The notes under the pieces: model-generated
Database searches by the model: none
Seen by the model: only the letters and a program-made list of their open reading frames with translations
Told to the model about the DNA's origin: nothing
Shown here: positions 1-7,742 of the stretch, piece by piece
How the letters are laid out: each line of letters begins with the position of its first letter
Numbering within the stretch: the stretch's first letter is position 1
Translations under genes and position numbers: made by a program
Source of the DNA: Prochlorococcus sp. HOT208_60m_813I02
GTDB lineage: Bacteria; Cyanobacteriota; Cyanobacteriia; PCC-6307; Cyanobiaceae
Assembly (NCBI GenBank): GCA_002025865.1
Contig: MWOR01000019.1
Coordinates: 1-45,756, forward strand
Reading direction: 5' to 3'
Length of the DNA stretch: 45,756 nt

Positions 1-916
1 AGTAAATAGATGGGTAAAAACTGAACATAAAAGATATAGAGAGAATATCCCTAATGAAGCCCATAAAGATACTAGGTACTTAAAGGTTGTAACTTATCAT
101 TTTAGTTCTGTAGATCCTTTGCATCAGGGATGCGCAGCTCATGGGAGTAATGACGAGTTAGCTGCGGAAGAAGGGAGAAGTAAACTATACGCTTTTAAAG
201 AGGCTGTAGAGAATAGCTTTTGCTGTGGTGCTTCTGTGGATTTAATGTTAATTGGACTTGATACGGATACTGATTCATTAAAAATACATATACCAACTAG
301 TGATGGAGGGATTGATTTAGAAAAAACTATTTCTACTTTAGAAATTTATAATTCAACAATAAACTTTTCAAAAGAGGATGCGGAAAGAGAAATTTGTCAG
401 ACAATTTCTAAGCAATTTTCAAAAGATAAACTCAGTGGACTGGAAAAATTTATGTATAAATTAATTGTCAATAATATTTCTCAAATTGATTATGTAAAGA
501 GTTTTCATAATGGTTCTTATGAAGATATTGGACATGCAGAGAGGTTTATTGGAGTAGGTATAGGTTTTAAAGAAGTACATCTAAGAAACTTAACTTATTT
601 TGCTCATTTAGATACAGTCGAAGAAGGGGCTCCAGATTTAGATGTAGGAGTGAAGATTTTTACTGGACTAAATGTGTCTCAAGATCTACCTATTCCAGTA
701 GTAATAAGATTTGATTACTCTGGCAAAGTACCTGGCGCAAAAGAGAGGGCAATAAAAGATTGTGAAAGGGTTAATAATGCGATATCAATTAGGTATAAAA
801 ATTTAGTTGATCAAGGTTTGTTACATACTTGCTCTACTATTAGAGATAGAGACAACATTCATTCCGCCAAAATTATTGGAATGTCTTTAGATAAAAAAAC
901 AGAGGAGGCTCACTAA
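1..916 (+). CDS. csoSCA: Carboxysome shell carbonic anhydrase CsoSCA (3' part)
   Basis: Partial gene: the reading frame is open from base 2, so the 5' part lies before the window. CsoSCA (CsoS3) is the beta-type carbonic anhydrase of alpha-carboxysomes and makes CO2 from bicarbonate next to Rubisco. About 304 residues are visible. The segment TYHF-SSVDPL-HQGCAAHG carries a His (codon at 98) and a Cys (codon at 131) eleven residues apart. This matches the spacing of zinc ligands His242 and Cys253 of the Halothiobacillus enzyme. The first Cys ligand would lie upstream. The rest is the C-terminal domain, thought to be a degenerate duplicate of the catalytic fold. csoS4A follows after 2 bases, so the two are one operon. 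A strong AGAGGAGG at 901-908, inside the end of this gene, serves csoS4A. Confidence 0.95.
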   Translation, partial: VNRWVKTEHKRYRENIPNEAHKDTRYLKVVTYHFSSVDPLHQGCAAHGSNDELAAEEGRSKLYAFKEAVENSFCCGASVDLMLIGLDTDTDSLKIHIPTSDGGIDLEKTISTLEIYNSTINFSKEDAEREICQTISKQFSKDKLSGLEKFMYKLIVNNISQIDYVKSFHNGSYEDIGHAERFIGVGIGFKEVHLRNLTYFAHLDTVEEGAPDLDVGVKIFTGLNVSQDLPIPVVIRFDYSGKVPGAKERAIKDCERVNNAISIRYKNLVDQGLLHTCSTIRDRDNIHSAKIIGMSLDKKTEEAH

Positions 917-918
917 TT

Positions 919-1170
919 ATGTTAATTTGCAAGGTTGTAAAACCACTCGTTTCTACCAATAGGATTCCTGGTTTTGAACATAAACATCTACAGGTTGTTT
1001 TGGATGGTTCTTCAAGTAAGGTTGCGGTAGATGCTGTTGGTTGTAAGCCAGGAGATTGGGTTATTTGTGTTGGAAGTTCTGCTGCTAGGGAAGCTGCGGG
1101 AAGCAAATCTTATCCAAGTGATTTGACGATTGTTGGAATAATTGATCATTGGGATCCTGATAAGTCATAA
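919..1170 (+). CDS. csoS4A: Carboxysome vertex protein CsoS4A (CcmL/EutN family)
   Basis: An 83-residue protein of the CcmL/EutN family. These form pentamers that cap the vertices of the icosahedral alpha-carboxysome shell. The start MLICKVVKPLVSTNR, the GDWVICVGSSAAR segment and the end DLTIVGIIDHW are typical of the family. The length also matches. The ATG at 919 is preceded by AGAGGAGG (901-908). The gene lies 2 bases after csoSCA and 19 bases before csoS4B, inside the cso operon. Confidence 0.96.
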   Translation: MLICKVVKPLVSTNRIPGFEHKHLQVVLDGSSSKVAVDAVGCKPGDWVICVGSSAAREAAGSKSYPSDLTIVGIIDHWDPDKS

Positions 1171-1189
1171 ATAAAGGAGGATAGAAATT

Positions 1190-1438
1190 GTGGAAATTAT
1201 GAAGGTATTAGGAAGGATGGTTTGTACTCAAAGAGTCGCTGGCTTAGGTTATATGAATTTACGAATTCTAGAAAATAATAAAGGAAAGAAATTAGTTGCT
1301 GTTGATCCTGTTGGTGCCACAGAAGGTAACTGGGTTTTTACTTCTAGTGGCTCTGCCGCAAGATTTGCTTGCCCTAATCCAGAAATTCAAACCGATTTAA
1401 CTATTGGAGGTATTATTGATTATTGGGAGAGTGACTAA
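1190..1438 (+). CDS. csoS4B: Carboxysome vertex protein CsoS4B (CcmL/EutN family)
   Basis: An 82-residue paralogue of CsoS4A and the second pentameric vertex protein of the alpha-carboxysome shell. It shows the same pattern: KVLGRMVCTQRVAGL near the N-terminus, GNWVFTSSGSAAR in the middle and DLTIGGIIDYW at the end. I chose the GTG at 1190 because AAAGGAGG (1173-1180) sits 9 bases in front of it. An ATG at 1199 is possible but would put the ribosome binding site 18 bases away. It is the last shell gene of the operon. The next gene has its own promoter-like sequence. Confidence 0.95.
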   Translation: MEIMKVLGRMVCTQRVAGLGYMNLRILENNKGKKLVAVDPVGATEGNWVFTSSGSAARFACPNPEIQTDLTIGGIIDYWESD

Positions 1439-1457
1439 AAATTTTAACTTCAAAAAT

Positions 1458-1486
1458 TTATTGAGTAACTTTGTTGAAGGTATAGT
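1458..1486 (+). promoter_or_regulatory. Putative sigma70 promoter for the acRAF-like gene
   Basis: TTATTG (1458-1463) and TATAGT (1481-1486) are separated by exactly 17 bases. The start site would fall near 1493, leaving a leader of about 20 bases before the ATG at 1513. This suggests the gene can be transcribed apart from the cso operon. It is judged by eye only. Confidence 0.4.
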
Positions 1487-1512
1487 GTAATAAGTTTTGA
1501 TTAAAAAATTTA

Positions 1513-1752
1513 ATGTGGAATGAAAGAGAATCACCTTTAAGGATTGAAAAAAGATTTGAATTTGAGCAATACTCAAAAATTAGTAAATTCATGATGAAAA
1601 TTGAGAAATTATGTAAAGAAAGGGATGTCTATCCAAATATCAGCTTCGGCAAAAATTTTGTAAGTCTTTCAATTTTTTTAGATAATAAAGAAATATCAGA
1701 AAAGGAAAAAAACTTTTCAAAGGATATTGATAAATTTTATTTAGAAGATTAG
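1513..1752 (+). CDS. acRAF-like Rubisco assembly factor (pterin dehydratase-like fold)
   Basis: A 79-residue protein resembling pterin-4a-carbinolamine dehydratase (PCD/DCoH). In alpha-carboxysome organisms, PCD-like proteins beside the cso genes act as the Rubisco assembly factor acRAF. What is seen is the PCD-like start (IEKRFEFEQYSKISKFMMKI), a short strand region (FVSLSIFLD), and a last helix with KDIDKFY. The catalytic His-His-Pro of true PCD aligns with Val39-Tyr40-Pro41. The downstream Thr-His aligns with Leu56-Asp57. Dehydratase activity is therefore unlikely, as known for acRAF. It lies 74 bases after csoS4B and ends 6 bases before the end of the convergent downstream gene. The assignment rests on position plus fold resemblance. 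Confidence 0.72.
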   Translation: MWNERESPLRIEKRFEFEQYSKISKFMMKIEKLCKERDVYPNISFGKNFVSLSIFLDNKEISEKEKNFSKDIDKFYLED

Positions 1753-1758
1753 TTCTTT

Positions 1759-1986
1759 TTAATAATTATTTGGCTTTGCAATATCTCTTTTGATTAAAGC
1801 CATTAAATATGTGGGGGCTTTATATCTACCAGGTAGACATCTATTTAAAGTTTCAAGATGACTCCAACAAACTGTCTTTTCTATATCTTTAACTGAATTA
1901 CCTTTTAAAATTAATAGTCTTAGAGCTTTGCAAAATAAAGGATAACCTGCTTCTAGTTCATCTATATTAAGCTTTGCTGCTGACAT
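1759..1986 (-). CDS. Conserved small cyanobacterial protein, DUF3136-like
   Basis: A 75-residue protein with no function known to me. It resembles the DUF3136 family, which as I recall is restricted to cyanobacteria. Visible features are the N-terminal LNIDELEAGYPLFCKALRLL, then SVKDIEKTVCWSHLETLNRC and the tail YLMALIKRD. It is soluble, predicted helical, and has three Cys. The VKDIEKTVCWSHLETLNRC stretch could pass for a helix-turn-helix, but that is only an impression. The ATG lies at 1986-1984. It converges on the acRAF-like gene with a 6-base gap, and ridA lies upstream on the same strand 85 bases away. Confidence 0.8.
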   Translation of the reverse strand: MSAAKLNIDELEAGYPLFCKALRLLILKGNSVKDIEKTVCWSHLETLNRCLPGRYKAPTYLMALIKRDIAKPNNY

Positions 1987-2071
1987 AGATCAAAGATGAA
2001 TTATCAATTAATAATCTATACAACTATGGTGCACAATAGGTGCATATTTCAAATTTCTCAATAATTAGAAA

Positions 2072-2464
2072 TTAATCTAGAAATGCGACGCAATCTATCT
2101 CAACTAAAACTCCTTTTGGTAGAGATGAAACTTCTACACAGGCCCTGGCTGGAGGATTCTTTATATTAAAAAAATCACTATATATTTTGTTGACAATTTG
2201 AAAATTACTTAAGTCGGTTAAGTAAATAGTTGTTTTAATTACATCCTCTATTTTTGCTCCACCAGCTTTAAGAACTGCTGCGAGATTTTTTAAAACTTGA
2301 ATAGTTTCTTTTTCTATATCACCTAAACATGTTATTTCATTTAAAACTGGGTCTATAGCAATTTGTCCAGAACAATAGATAAAATCCCCAGCTTTTATTG
2401 CTTGATTATAAGGTCCGACTGGATCTGGAGCATTTGATGTTTTGATTACTTGTTTGGGGGACAT
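2072..2464 (-). CDS. ridA: RidA family enamine/imine deaminase
   Basis: A 130-residue member of the Rid (YjgF/YER057c/UK114) family. These form trimers that hydrolyse reactive 2-aminoacrylate and related enamines released by PLP enzymes such as threonine dehydratase. Family signatures are GPYNQAIKAGDFIYCSGQI near the N-terminus, the middle segment KTTIYLTDLSNF, and PPARACVEVSSLPKG. That last segment contains the key Arg107, which binds the substrate carboxylate. Full length. It lies 24 bases downstream of gloB on the same strand, so the two may be co-transcribed and would share a metabolite-repair role. Confidence 0.93.
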   Translation of the reverse strand: MSPKQVIKTSNAPDPVGPYNQAIKAGDFIYCSGQIAIDPVLNEITCLGDIEKETIQVLKNLAAVLKAGGAKIEDVIKTTIYLTDLSNFQIVNKIYSDFFNIKNPPARACVEVSSLPKGVLVEIDCVAFLD

Positions 2465-2488
2465 TTGTTTAAGAAGATACCTATCTAT

Positions 2489-3229
2489 TTAAACCCATAA
2501 ATCTTTATTTGCTCTTAAAAAAGTAAATTCTTCTAAATTTTTTGCTCTTAAGAAAAGGTTTATTTTCATCTCTTCATCAAGTAAAAATGGAATTGTCAAT
2601 TCATTAAGAGAAAGTTTTTTTTCAACTTCCGAAAGTTTATTTTTTATATCTTGATCTTTAGGCTTGAGATTCAATGCCCACAATATATTTGCTTTAGTAT
2701 ATTCATGTGCACAATAAATGAGAGTATTTTTTGGTAAAGATTTGATTCTTTCTAGTGAAGAATACATTTGTTGATAAGTCCCTTCAAAAATTCTTCCACA
2801 GCCTCCAGAAAATAATGTATCACCAATAAAAAGAACAGGATTTTTCCCATTCAAAAAGAAGGCAATATGTGAGCTTGTATGCCCTAATACTTCAATTATT
2901 TTTACTTTTTCACCTAAAATATTCAAAGTTTCTCCATCCTCAACGGATATATTTTGAAAAGGTATTCGCTTTTTTTCTTTGGAGGAAGCAATTACTTTTA
3001 CATTTGGCCATCTTTCAATAAGAGACTTCGTCCCTCCAATATGGTCTGAATGATGATGAGTTTGCAAAATAGCTTCTAAGTGAAAATTGTTTTCATTTAT
3101 GTATTTAATAACTGGTTCGTGAACAGATGGATCTACAACCACAACGGATTTATCTTTTACCAACAACCAAATGACGTTATCATTTAAAACTCTAAGTCCT
3201 ATTATGTTTCGAGCTTTATTAAATTCCAT
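2489..3229 (-). CDS. gloB: Hydroxyacylglutathione hydrolase (glyoxalase II)
   Basis: A 246-residue metallo-beta-lactamase-fold enzyme that hydrolyses S-lactoylglutathione to lactate and glutathione, the second step of methylglyoxal detoxification. The metal motif THHHSDH is at residues 57-63. Further motifs are [21 protein letters not shown] and the C-terminal [14 protein letters not shown] start at the ATG at 3229. A longer open frame back to 3400 would run into hisG and exceed the usual length of about 250 residues. hisG is divergent, with a shared 40-base intergenic region. Confidence 0.93.
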   Translation of the reverse strand: MEFNKARNIIGLRVLNDNVIWLLVKDKSVVVVDPSVHEPVIKYINENNFHLEAILQTHHHSDHIGGTKSLIERWPNVKVIASSKEKKRIPFQNISVEDGETLNILGEKVKIIEVLGHTSSHIAFFLNGKNPVLFIGDTLFSGGCGRIFEGTYQQMYSSLERIKSLPKNTLIYCAHEYTKANILWALNLKPKDQDIKNKLSEVEKKLSLNELTIPFLLDEEMKINLFLRAKNLEEFTFLRANKDLWV

Positions 3230-3269
3230 TGTTAACTTAGAATGAAGAATCCTTGGAAGAAATTGATCT

Positions 3270-3908
3270 ATGCTTACTATAGCTTTACCAAAAGGAGCTC
3301 TGTTAAAAGATTCAATTTCAACTTTTAAAAGAGCTGGTTTAGATTTCTCTGATGCGTTGGACGAAAATAATAGATCATTAACCTTCGAATCAAGTTGCAA
3401 ACGGGCAAAAGCTTTATTAGTAAGAAATGGAGATGTGCCTGTTTATGTAAGTTATGGTCAGGCTGATTTGGGTATTGTAGGGTATGACGTTTTACGAGAG
3501 TCTGAATTGAAAGTCGCAAAGTTATTAGATTTAGGATTTGGTGGTTGTCATATGTCGTTGGCGGTTAAAAAAAATAGCAATTATTCAAAACCAACTGATC
3601 TTCCAGCGAATTGTAAAGTAGCAAGTAAATTTATTAAAACAGCAAGATCTTATTTTGAAGAATTAAATATTCCTGTAGAAATAGTTCATTTGACAGGATC
3701 AGTCGAGCTTGGTCCTATTACAGGTATGGCGGAGGCAATAGTTGATTTAGTTGCAACCGGAAAGACTCTCAAAGAGAATGGTTTAATTAAAATAGATGAT
3801 CTTTATTACTCGACTGCAAGACTAATTGGAAATCCTTTATCAATGAGGTTAGATGATAATCATCTCAGAGATACTATTTTATCAATAGAATCGTCAAATG
3901 ATTTATAG
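3270..3908 (+). CDS. hisG: ATP phosphoribosyltransferase, short form (HisG)
   Basis: First enzyme of histidine synthesis, joining ATP and PRPP. At 212 residues it is the short HisG form, which lacks the C-terminal regulatory domain and works in a complex with HisZ. No hisZ is in the window. Signatures are the start [25 protein letters not shown], and the PRPP-binding region [18 protein letters not shown] followed by DLVATGKTL. The ATG at 3270 is preceded by a weak GGAAG. The ABC transporter gene starts 12 bases downstream, so read-through transcription is likely. Confidence 0.95.
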   Translation: MLTIALPKGALLKDSISTFKRAGLDFSDALDENNRSLTFESSCKRAKALLVRNGDVPVYVSYGQADLGIVGYDVLRESELKVAKLLDLGFGGCHMSLAVKKNSNYSKPTDLPANCKVASKFIKTARSYFEELNIPVEIVHLTGSVELGPITGMAEAIVDLVATGKTLKENGLIKIDDLYYSTARLIGNPLSMRLDDNHLRDTILSIESSNDL

Positions 3909-3920
3909 AAGATTATCTAA

Positions 3921-5717
3921 ATGTTTTTTAAAGATTTTAGAAGGATTAAAAAGTTAGGTAAATATTTAACTAAAGATAAAAAAACAATCTATCTAATCTT
4001 GATAGTTTTGTTACCTGTTTCTTTCTCTGGAGCAATTCAACCATTATTAGTTGGTCAAGCAATTACTATTCTAAAGAACGAAACTACAGATGTTTGGCTT
4101 AGTAAAACTTTCTTTGGGCAGTCAATAAATGCCATAATCCTAACTTTATTTATAACTGTATTATTCAGATTAGTTCTGCAGGGATACCAAACTTACAATA
4201 TCCAAGCAGTGGGACAACGTTTGACAGCAAGAATAAGAAGAGAACTTTTTGATCATTCAATATCTTTATCTCTTAAGTATCACGATAAAATGCCTGTGGG
4301 GAAATTATTAACGAGATTAACAAATGATGTTGATGCTTTAGCCGAGGTTTTTGGTAGTGGGGCAGTTGGAGTCATTGCTGACTTCGTCAGTCTGATAGTT
4401 ATTTCTTTGACAATGCTGTCAATTGATAGAGGGCTAGCTATTTTATTACTTTTGACCCAAATCCCAGTTTCATATTTTATTATTTGGCTTCAAAAACGTT
4501 ATAGAAGAGCCAATTATCAAGTAAGGGAAGAATTATCTCAACTCAACTCTGATTTTCAAGAGAATCTTCAAGGATTAGAAGTCGTTCAGATGTTTAGAAG
4601 AGAGGCTTTTAATAGCAAGAAATTTTCCAAAACTGGAGTTGCTTATAAGAAAGCAGTTAATGGAACAATATTTTATGACAGTAGTATTTCGGCATTTATA
4701 GAATGGATTTCTCTTGCAGCAGTTTCCTTGGTTTTAGCAGTTGGAGGTTATCTTGTTACTTCTGGAAATATTGGTTTAGGAACATTAACAACCTTTATTT
4801 TATATTCCCAAAGACTTTTTGAACCTCTTAGGCAGCTTGCAGAAAGATTTACCCAAATACAAGGAGGTTTAACAGCTGTAGAAAGAATAAACGAATTATT
4901 GGATGAAGAAATACAGATTAAGGACTCTACTCCCGCAAAACATTTTTCAGAAAATGCTGAAAATGCAAATAAAAAATTTAAGGGCAAAATTGAGTTCAAG
5001 AATGTTAATTTTTTCTACAACAAAGGTGAACACATTATAAAAAATTTATCTTTTAAGATCAATCCAGGAGAGCATGTGGCTTTTGTAGGGCCAACTGGTT
5101 CAGGTAAGACTACCATAATAAGACTATTATGTAGATTGTATGAGCCTCAGTCAGGCCAAATTTTAATTGATGACATAGATATCAAAGATATTCCTATTGC
5201 AACTCTTAGAAATATGTTGGGAGTGGTTTTGCAAGATACCTTTATCTTTAGTGGAAATGTCGCAGATAATTTAAAACTTAATTCGAATGTAGACAATCTT
5301 GCATTAGAAAATCTTTGTAACGAATTAGGGTTAGATAATTTATTACAAAAATTACCAGAAGGCTTGAACACCTTACTAAGAGAAAGAGGAGGAAATCTCT
5401 CTTCTGGAGAGAGACAACTTCTTTCAGTAGCTCGAGTAGCGATTAGAAATCCTGTTGTTTTAATAATGGACGAAGCAACTGCGTTTATGGATCCCTCTAC
5501 AGAGGCTACTTTGCAGAAAGATCTTGAGAGAATTCTGTCAAAAAGAACAGCATTAGTTATAGCACACAGATTAGCAACTATTGAAAGTTCTGATAAGATT
5601 TTAGTCTTAAAAGGGGGATCATTAGTTGAAGAGGGAACACATAGTGAATTGAGACTGAGAAAGGGTTTATATTTTCAGCTCTCTGAGCTTCAACAAAAAG
5701 GATTGGTGAATTTTTAA
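3921..5717 (+). CDS. ABC exporter half-transporter, MsbA-like (fused membrane and ATPase domains)
   Basis: A 598-residue half-transporter with an N-terminal membrane domain (about residues 20-310, around six hydrophobic segments) and a C-terminal nucleotide-binding domain. ATPase motifs are all present: Walker A GPTGSGKT (390-397), signature LSSGERQ (493-499), Walker B VVLIMDEA with Asp517/Glu518, and the H-loop His549. It should act as a homodimer in the cytoplasmic membrane. MsbA-type exporters flip lipids or export drugs or peptides, but the substrate cannot be told from sequence. It follows hisG by 12 bases. Its stop overlaps the start of the GNAT gene by one base (TAATG), so translation is probably coupled. 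Confidence 0.92.
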   Translation: MFFKDFRRIKKLGKYLTKDKKTIYLILIVLLPVSFSGAIQPLLVGQAITILKNETTDVWLSKTFFGQSINAIILTLFITVLFRLVLQGYQTYNIQAVGQRLTARIRRELFDHSISLSLKYHDKMPVGKLLTRLTNDVDALAEVFGSGAVGVIADFVSLIVISLTMLSIDRGLAILLLLTQIPVSYFIIWLQKRYRRANYQVREELSQLNSDFQENLQGLEVVQMFRREAFNSKKFSKTGVAYKKAVNGTIFYDSSISAFIEWISLAAVSLVLAVGGYLVTSGNIGLGTLTTFILYSQRLFEPLRQLAERFTQIQGGLTAVERINELLDEEIQIKDSTPAKHFSENAENANKKFKGKIEFKNVNFFYNKGEHIIKNLSFKINPGEHVAFVGPTGSGKTTIIRLLCRLYEPQSGQILIDDIDIKDIPIATLRNMLGVVLQDTFIFSGNVADNLKLNSNVDNLALENLCNELGLDNLLQKLPEGLNTLLRERGGNLSSGERQLLSVARVAIRNPVVLIMDEATAFMDPSTEATLQKDLERILSKRTALVIAHRLATIESSDKILVLKGGSLVEEGTHSELRLRKGLYFQLSELQQKGLVNF

Positions 5718-6247
5718 TGATTTTTAGAAACCAAGGATCATTAATAAAAAAATCAAACAGTATTTCAAGGGATGAGCTGATAGATCTCTATGGTTTAAAT
5801 TCTTATGAGTTCACTCAAATAAACAAAGAAGAAATATTTGTATGTAGTAAAAATAAAAATTTAGATCTAATAGAACTAGATCAACTTTTGCAAACTGTTG
5901 GTTGGAGTAGAAGACCTATAAGGAGGGTGAAAAGAGCTTTAGATTTTAGTATTTTGGTGGTTGGGTTATGGCGTCATGATGATAAATTCCCAAGACTTGT
6001 AGGATTTGCAAGATGCACTGGCGATGGAATTCTAGAAGCAACAGTTTGGGACGTGGCTATTAACCCTGTCTATCAAGGTCTTGGATTGGGGAAAGAGTTA
6101 ATGAAATATATCCTAAAAGAATTGAAAAATATTGGAATTTCTAAAGTAACTCTTTTTGCTGATGCTGAAGTGGTTTCATTTTACAAAAGACAAGGTTGGA
6201 CACTAGAACCTAGAGGCTCTAAATGTGCTTTTTGGTATGCAAATTAA
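5717..6247 (+). CDS. GNAT family N-acetyltransferase
   Basis: A 176-residue protein with a C-terminal GNAT fold. The acetyl-CoA binding segment is VYQGLGLGKELMKYIL, preceded by the strand EATVWDVAINP and followed by KVTLFADAEVVSFYKRQGW. The N-terminal third (IDLYGLNSYEFTQINKEEI) and the QTVGWSRRP region resemble the cyanobacterial and plastid group that includes SNAT/NSI-type acetyltransferases. Substrates of that group include arylamines and protein lysines. The actual substrate here is unknown. The ATG overlaps the ABC transporter stop by one base. Its stop codon directly abuts the end of the convergent glycosyltransferase gene, with no room for a terminator. Confidence 0.9.
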   Translation: MIFRNQGSLIKKSNSISRDELIDLYGLNSYEFTQINKEEIFVCSKNKNLDLIELDQLLQTVGWSRRPIRRVKRALDFSILVVGLWRHDDKFPRLVGFARCTGDGILEATVWDVAINPVYQGLGLGKELMKYILKELKNIGISKVTLFADAEVVSFYKRQGWTLEPRGSKCAFWYAN

Positions 6248-6931
6248 TCATTTTTTGTAGTAGTCAGAATATATAGATTTTAAGGATTCGCCTTTTAACC
6301 ATCTTCTTCTAAATTGCCAGTTCTTAATTGCTTGGAGAAAAATATTAGTTCTTTCCCATTTTCTTGAACTTATAAAAATAGGTAGATTTAATTGTTTTAA
6401 ATCTTTTTTTTTGTTTAATCTCCTTAAAAAATCTACATCTTCCATCAAAGGTATCTTTCTAAAACCATTATTCTTAAAATAGGTAGTTCTATGAATTATT
6501 AAACCTTGATCACCATAAGGTTGTTTGAAAAATTTACTTCTAAAATTTACGAGAATTTCGAGGACTCTATAAATTATTTTTTTGTGATTAATTTTGAATT
6601 TAAAATAGTAAACACTATTCATGTTTCCCTTTAAAAATGAATTTATTTTTTTTAACCAATCATGAGTTAATCTTGTGTCTGCATGTAAAAATATGAGCCA
6701 CTCTCCTTTTGAATTTTTAGCTCCAATATCTAATTGTAAACCTCGATTCCTTTCTTTGGATATAAATACTTTCGCTCCATAAATATTTGCTATATCTATA
6801 GTCTTATCTTTACTTCCACAATCAACAATTATAATTTCGCCCTCTTTCTGAATACTTGACAAGTCTGAAAGCAATAATGGCAAATTATTAGCTTCATTTA
6901 TAGTTGGAATGATAATTGAGATTTGAGACAA
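6248..6931 (-). CDS. Family 2 glycosyltransferase (TIGR04283-like)
   Basis: A 227-residue GT-A glycosyltransferase. Motifs are the start ISIIIPTINEANNLPLLLSDL, then EGEIIIVDCGSKDKT, the DXD-like LHADTRL, and PYGDQGLIIHR. It lacks membrane segments beyond a possible short hydrophobic end. Small enzymes of this kind paired with a DUF2064 protein are named in TIGRFAMs as TIGR04283/TIGR04282 and linked to arsenosugar synthesis in some bacteria. Here the pair is present, but no radical SAM or methyltransferase partner is in view, so the product is unknown. The start is a TTG at 6931. The DUF2064 gene is 5 bases upstream, clearly one operon. Confidence 0.88.
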   Translation of the reverse strand: MSQISIIIPTINEANNLPLLLSDLSSIQKEGEIIIVDCGSKDKTIDIANIYGAKVFISKERNRGLQLDIGAKNSKGEWLIFLHADTRLTHDWLKKINSFLKGNMNSVYYFKFKINHKKIIYRVLEILVNFRSKFFKQPYGDQGLIIHRTTYFKNNGFRKIPLMEDVDFLRRLNKKKDLKQLNLPIFISSRKWERTNIFLQAIKNWQFRRRWLKGESLKSIYSDYYKK

Positions 6932-6936
6932 GTTGA

Positions 6937-7572
6937 TTACTTTCTATTTTCGATATCAAATATTGTATCTATATCTATTTTTTTATCTAAAAGCTTATAT
7001 TTCAATTTTGTAGACGCAAAATTATCAATTGTATTTTGAAGAACATTATCTGTACCCCACCTAATGTTAATAAAAGGTAAATATAGATGTGTTGAAATTA
7101 TTTTTTCTGATAAACCAATAAGCCAATATCCTCCATCATTAGATGGCCCTAAAATAAGATCATTTTGTTGAAGCTCTTTTAGAGTATTCAATAAATCTTG
7201 ATGGCATAAATCTGGAAGGTCAGTGCCAATAAAAATAATATTTTTGATCTTGTTTCTAGCACAAAATTTTTTATTGATAATTATTTGCCTTTTCATTTTT
7301 TCTCCCAAGCAGCCTTTCCCCTGCAAATTAAATTTTTTGATGCCTAATTCTCTAGACCATTTTCTACAATTTCCTACTCCCAAACCAGTTATGGAAATAG
7401 AAATATCAATAAGTTTATTTTCTTGAAGAAAATTTGCGACTGTGATTGTGTGTTTGGTCATTACACTTTGTACTCTCGCGGAATTATTTTTACCTATATC
7501 TTTTGATAATCTTGTTTTGCATCTTCCAAAACCATGCCATTTTGCCATGATAATAAGTAATGCTTTATCCAA
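6937..7572 (-). CDS. DUF2064 nucleotidyl/glycosyltransferase-like protein (TIGR04282-like)
   Basis: A 211-residue protein of the DUF2064 family, related in fold to the nucleotidyltransferases that activate sugars. Signatures are KTRLSKDIG near the N-terminus, FIGTDLPDLC with its acidic metal site, and GPSNDGGYWLIGL. The TTG at 7572 is chosen because the next Met (7548) would remove the first beta strand (ALLIIMAKW) needed for the fold. It precedes the GT2 gene by 5 bases. It is divergent from dnaA, with 170 bases between them. The function is unproven. A role with the GT2 partner in making a sugar-linked metabolite is inferred from the recurrent pairing. Confidence 0.85.
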   Translation of the reverse strand: MDKALLIIMAKWHGFGRCKTRLSKDIGKNNSARVQSVMTKHTITVANFLQENKLIDISISITGLGVGNCRKWSRELGIKKFNLQGKGCLGEKMKRQIIINKKFCARNKIKNIIFIGTDLPDLCHQDLLNTLKELQQNDLILGPSNDGGYWLIGLSEKIISTHLYLPFINIRWGTDNVLQNTIDNFASTKLKYKLLDKKIDIDTIFDIENRK

Positions 7573-7714
7573 TAATTTAGTGAGGTTTAAAATAATTATA
7601 TGCCTAATAAAAAATTATAAAATTTATTTTTATAAATTTAGTCGATGCTTTGTTAAATAATTTTAACTTTGTCGTGATCTTGTGATTTGATAATGGCCAA
7701 TTATTAAATTCCAA

Positions 7715-7731
7715 CTAGATTAATAATCTAG
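7715..7731. promoter_or_regulatory. Perfect palindrome in front of dnaA (operator candidate)
   Basis: CTAGATTAATAATCTAG is a perfect inverted repeat with 8-base arms and a one-base centre. It ends 11 bases before the dnaA start codon. Its position, in the promoter or leader of dnaA, fits an operator for a dimeric repressor or activator. No matching regulator is known to me. The rest of the 170-base divergent region shows no clear consensus DnaA box. Confidence 0.35.
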
Positions 7732-7742
7732 AGAATAAAACT

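Noticed and set aside
3230..3400. Longer N-terminus for glyoxalase II
   Set aside because: It would overlap hisG by 131 bases and add 57 residues not present in the family. The ATG at 3229 gives the normal length.
7573..7742. Replication origin at dnaA
   Set aside because: No cluster of consensus DnaA boxes (TTATNCACA) is seen in the 170-base region. Weak TTGTGAT-like words do not suffice, and in this lineage the origin is usually placed near dnaN.
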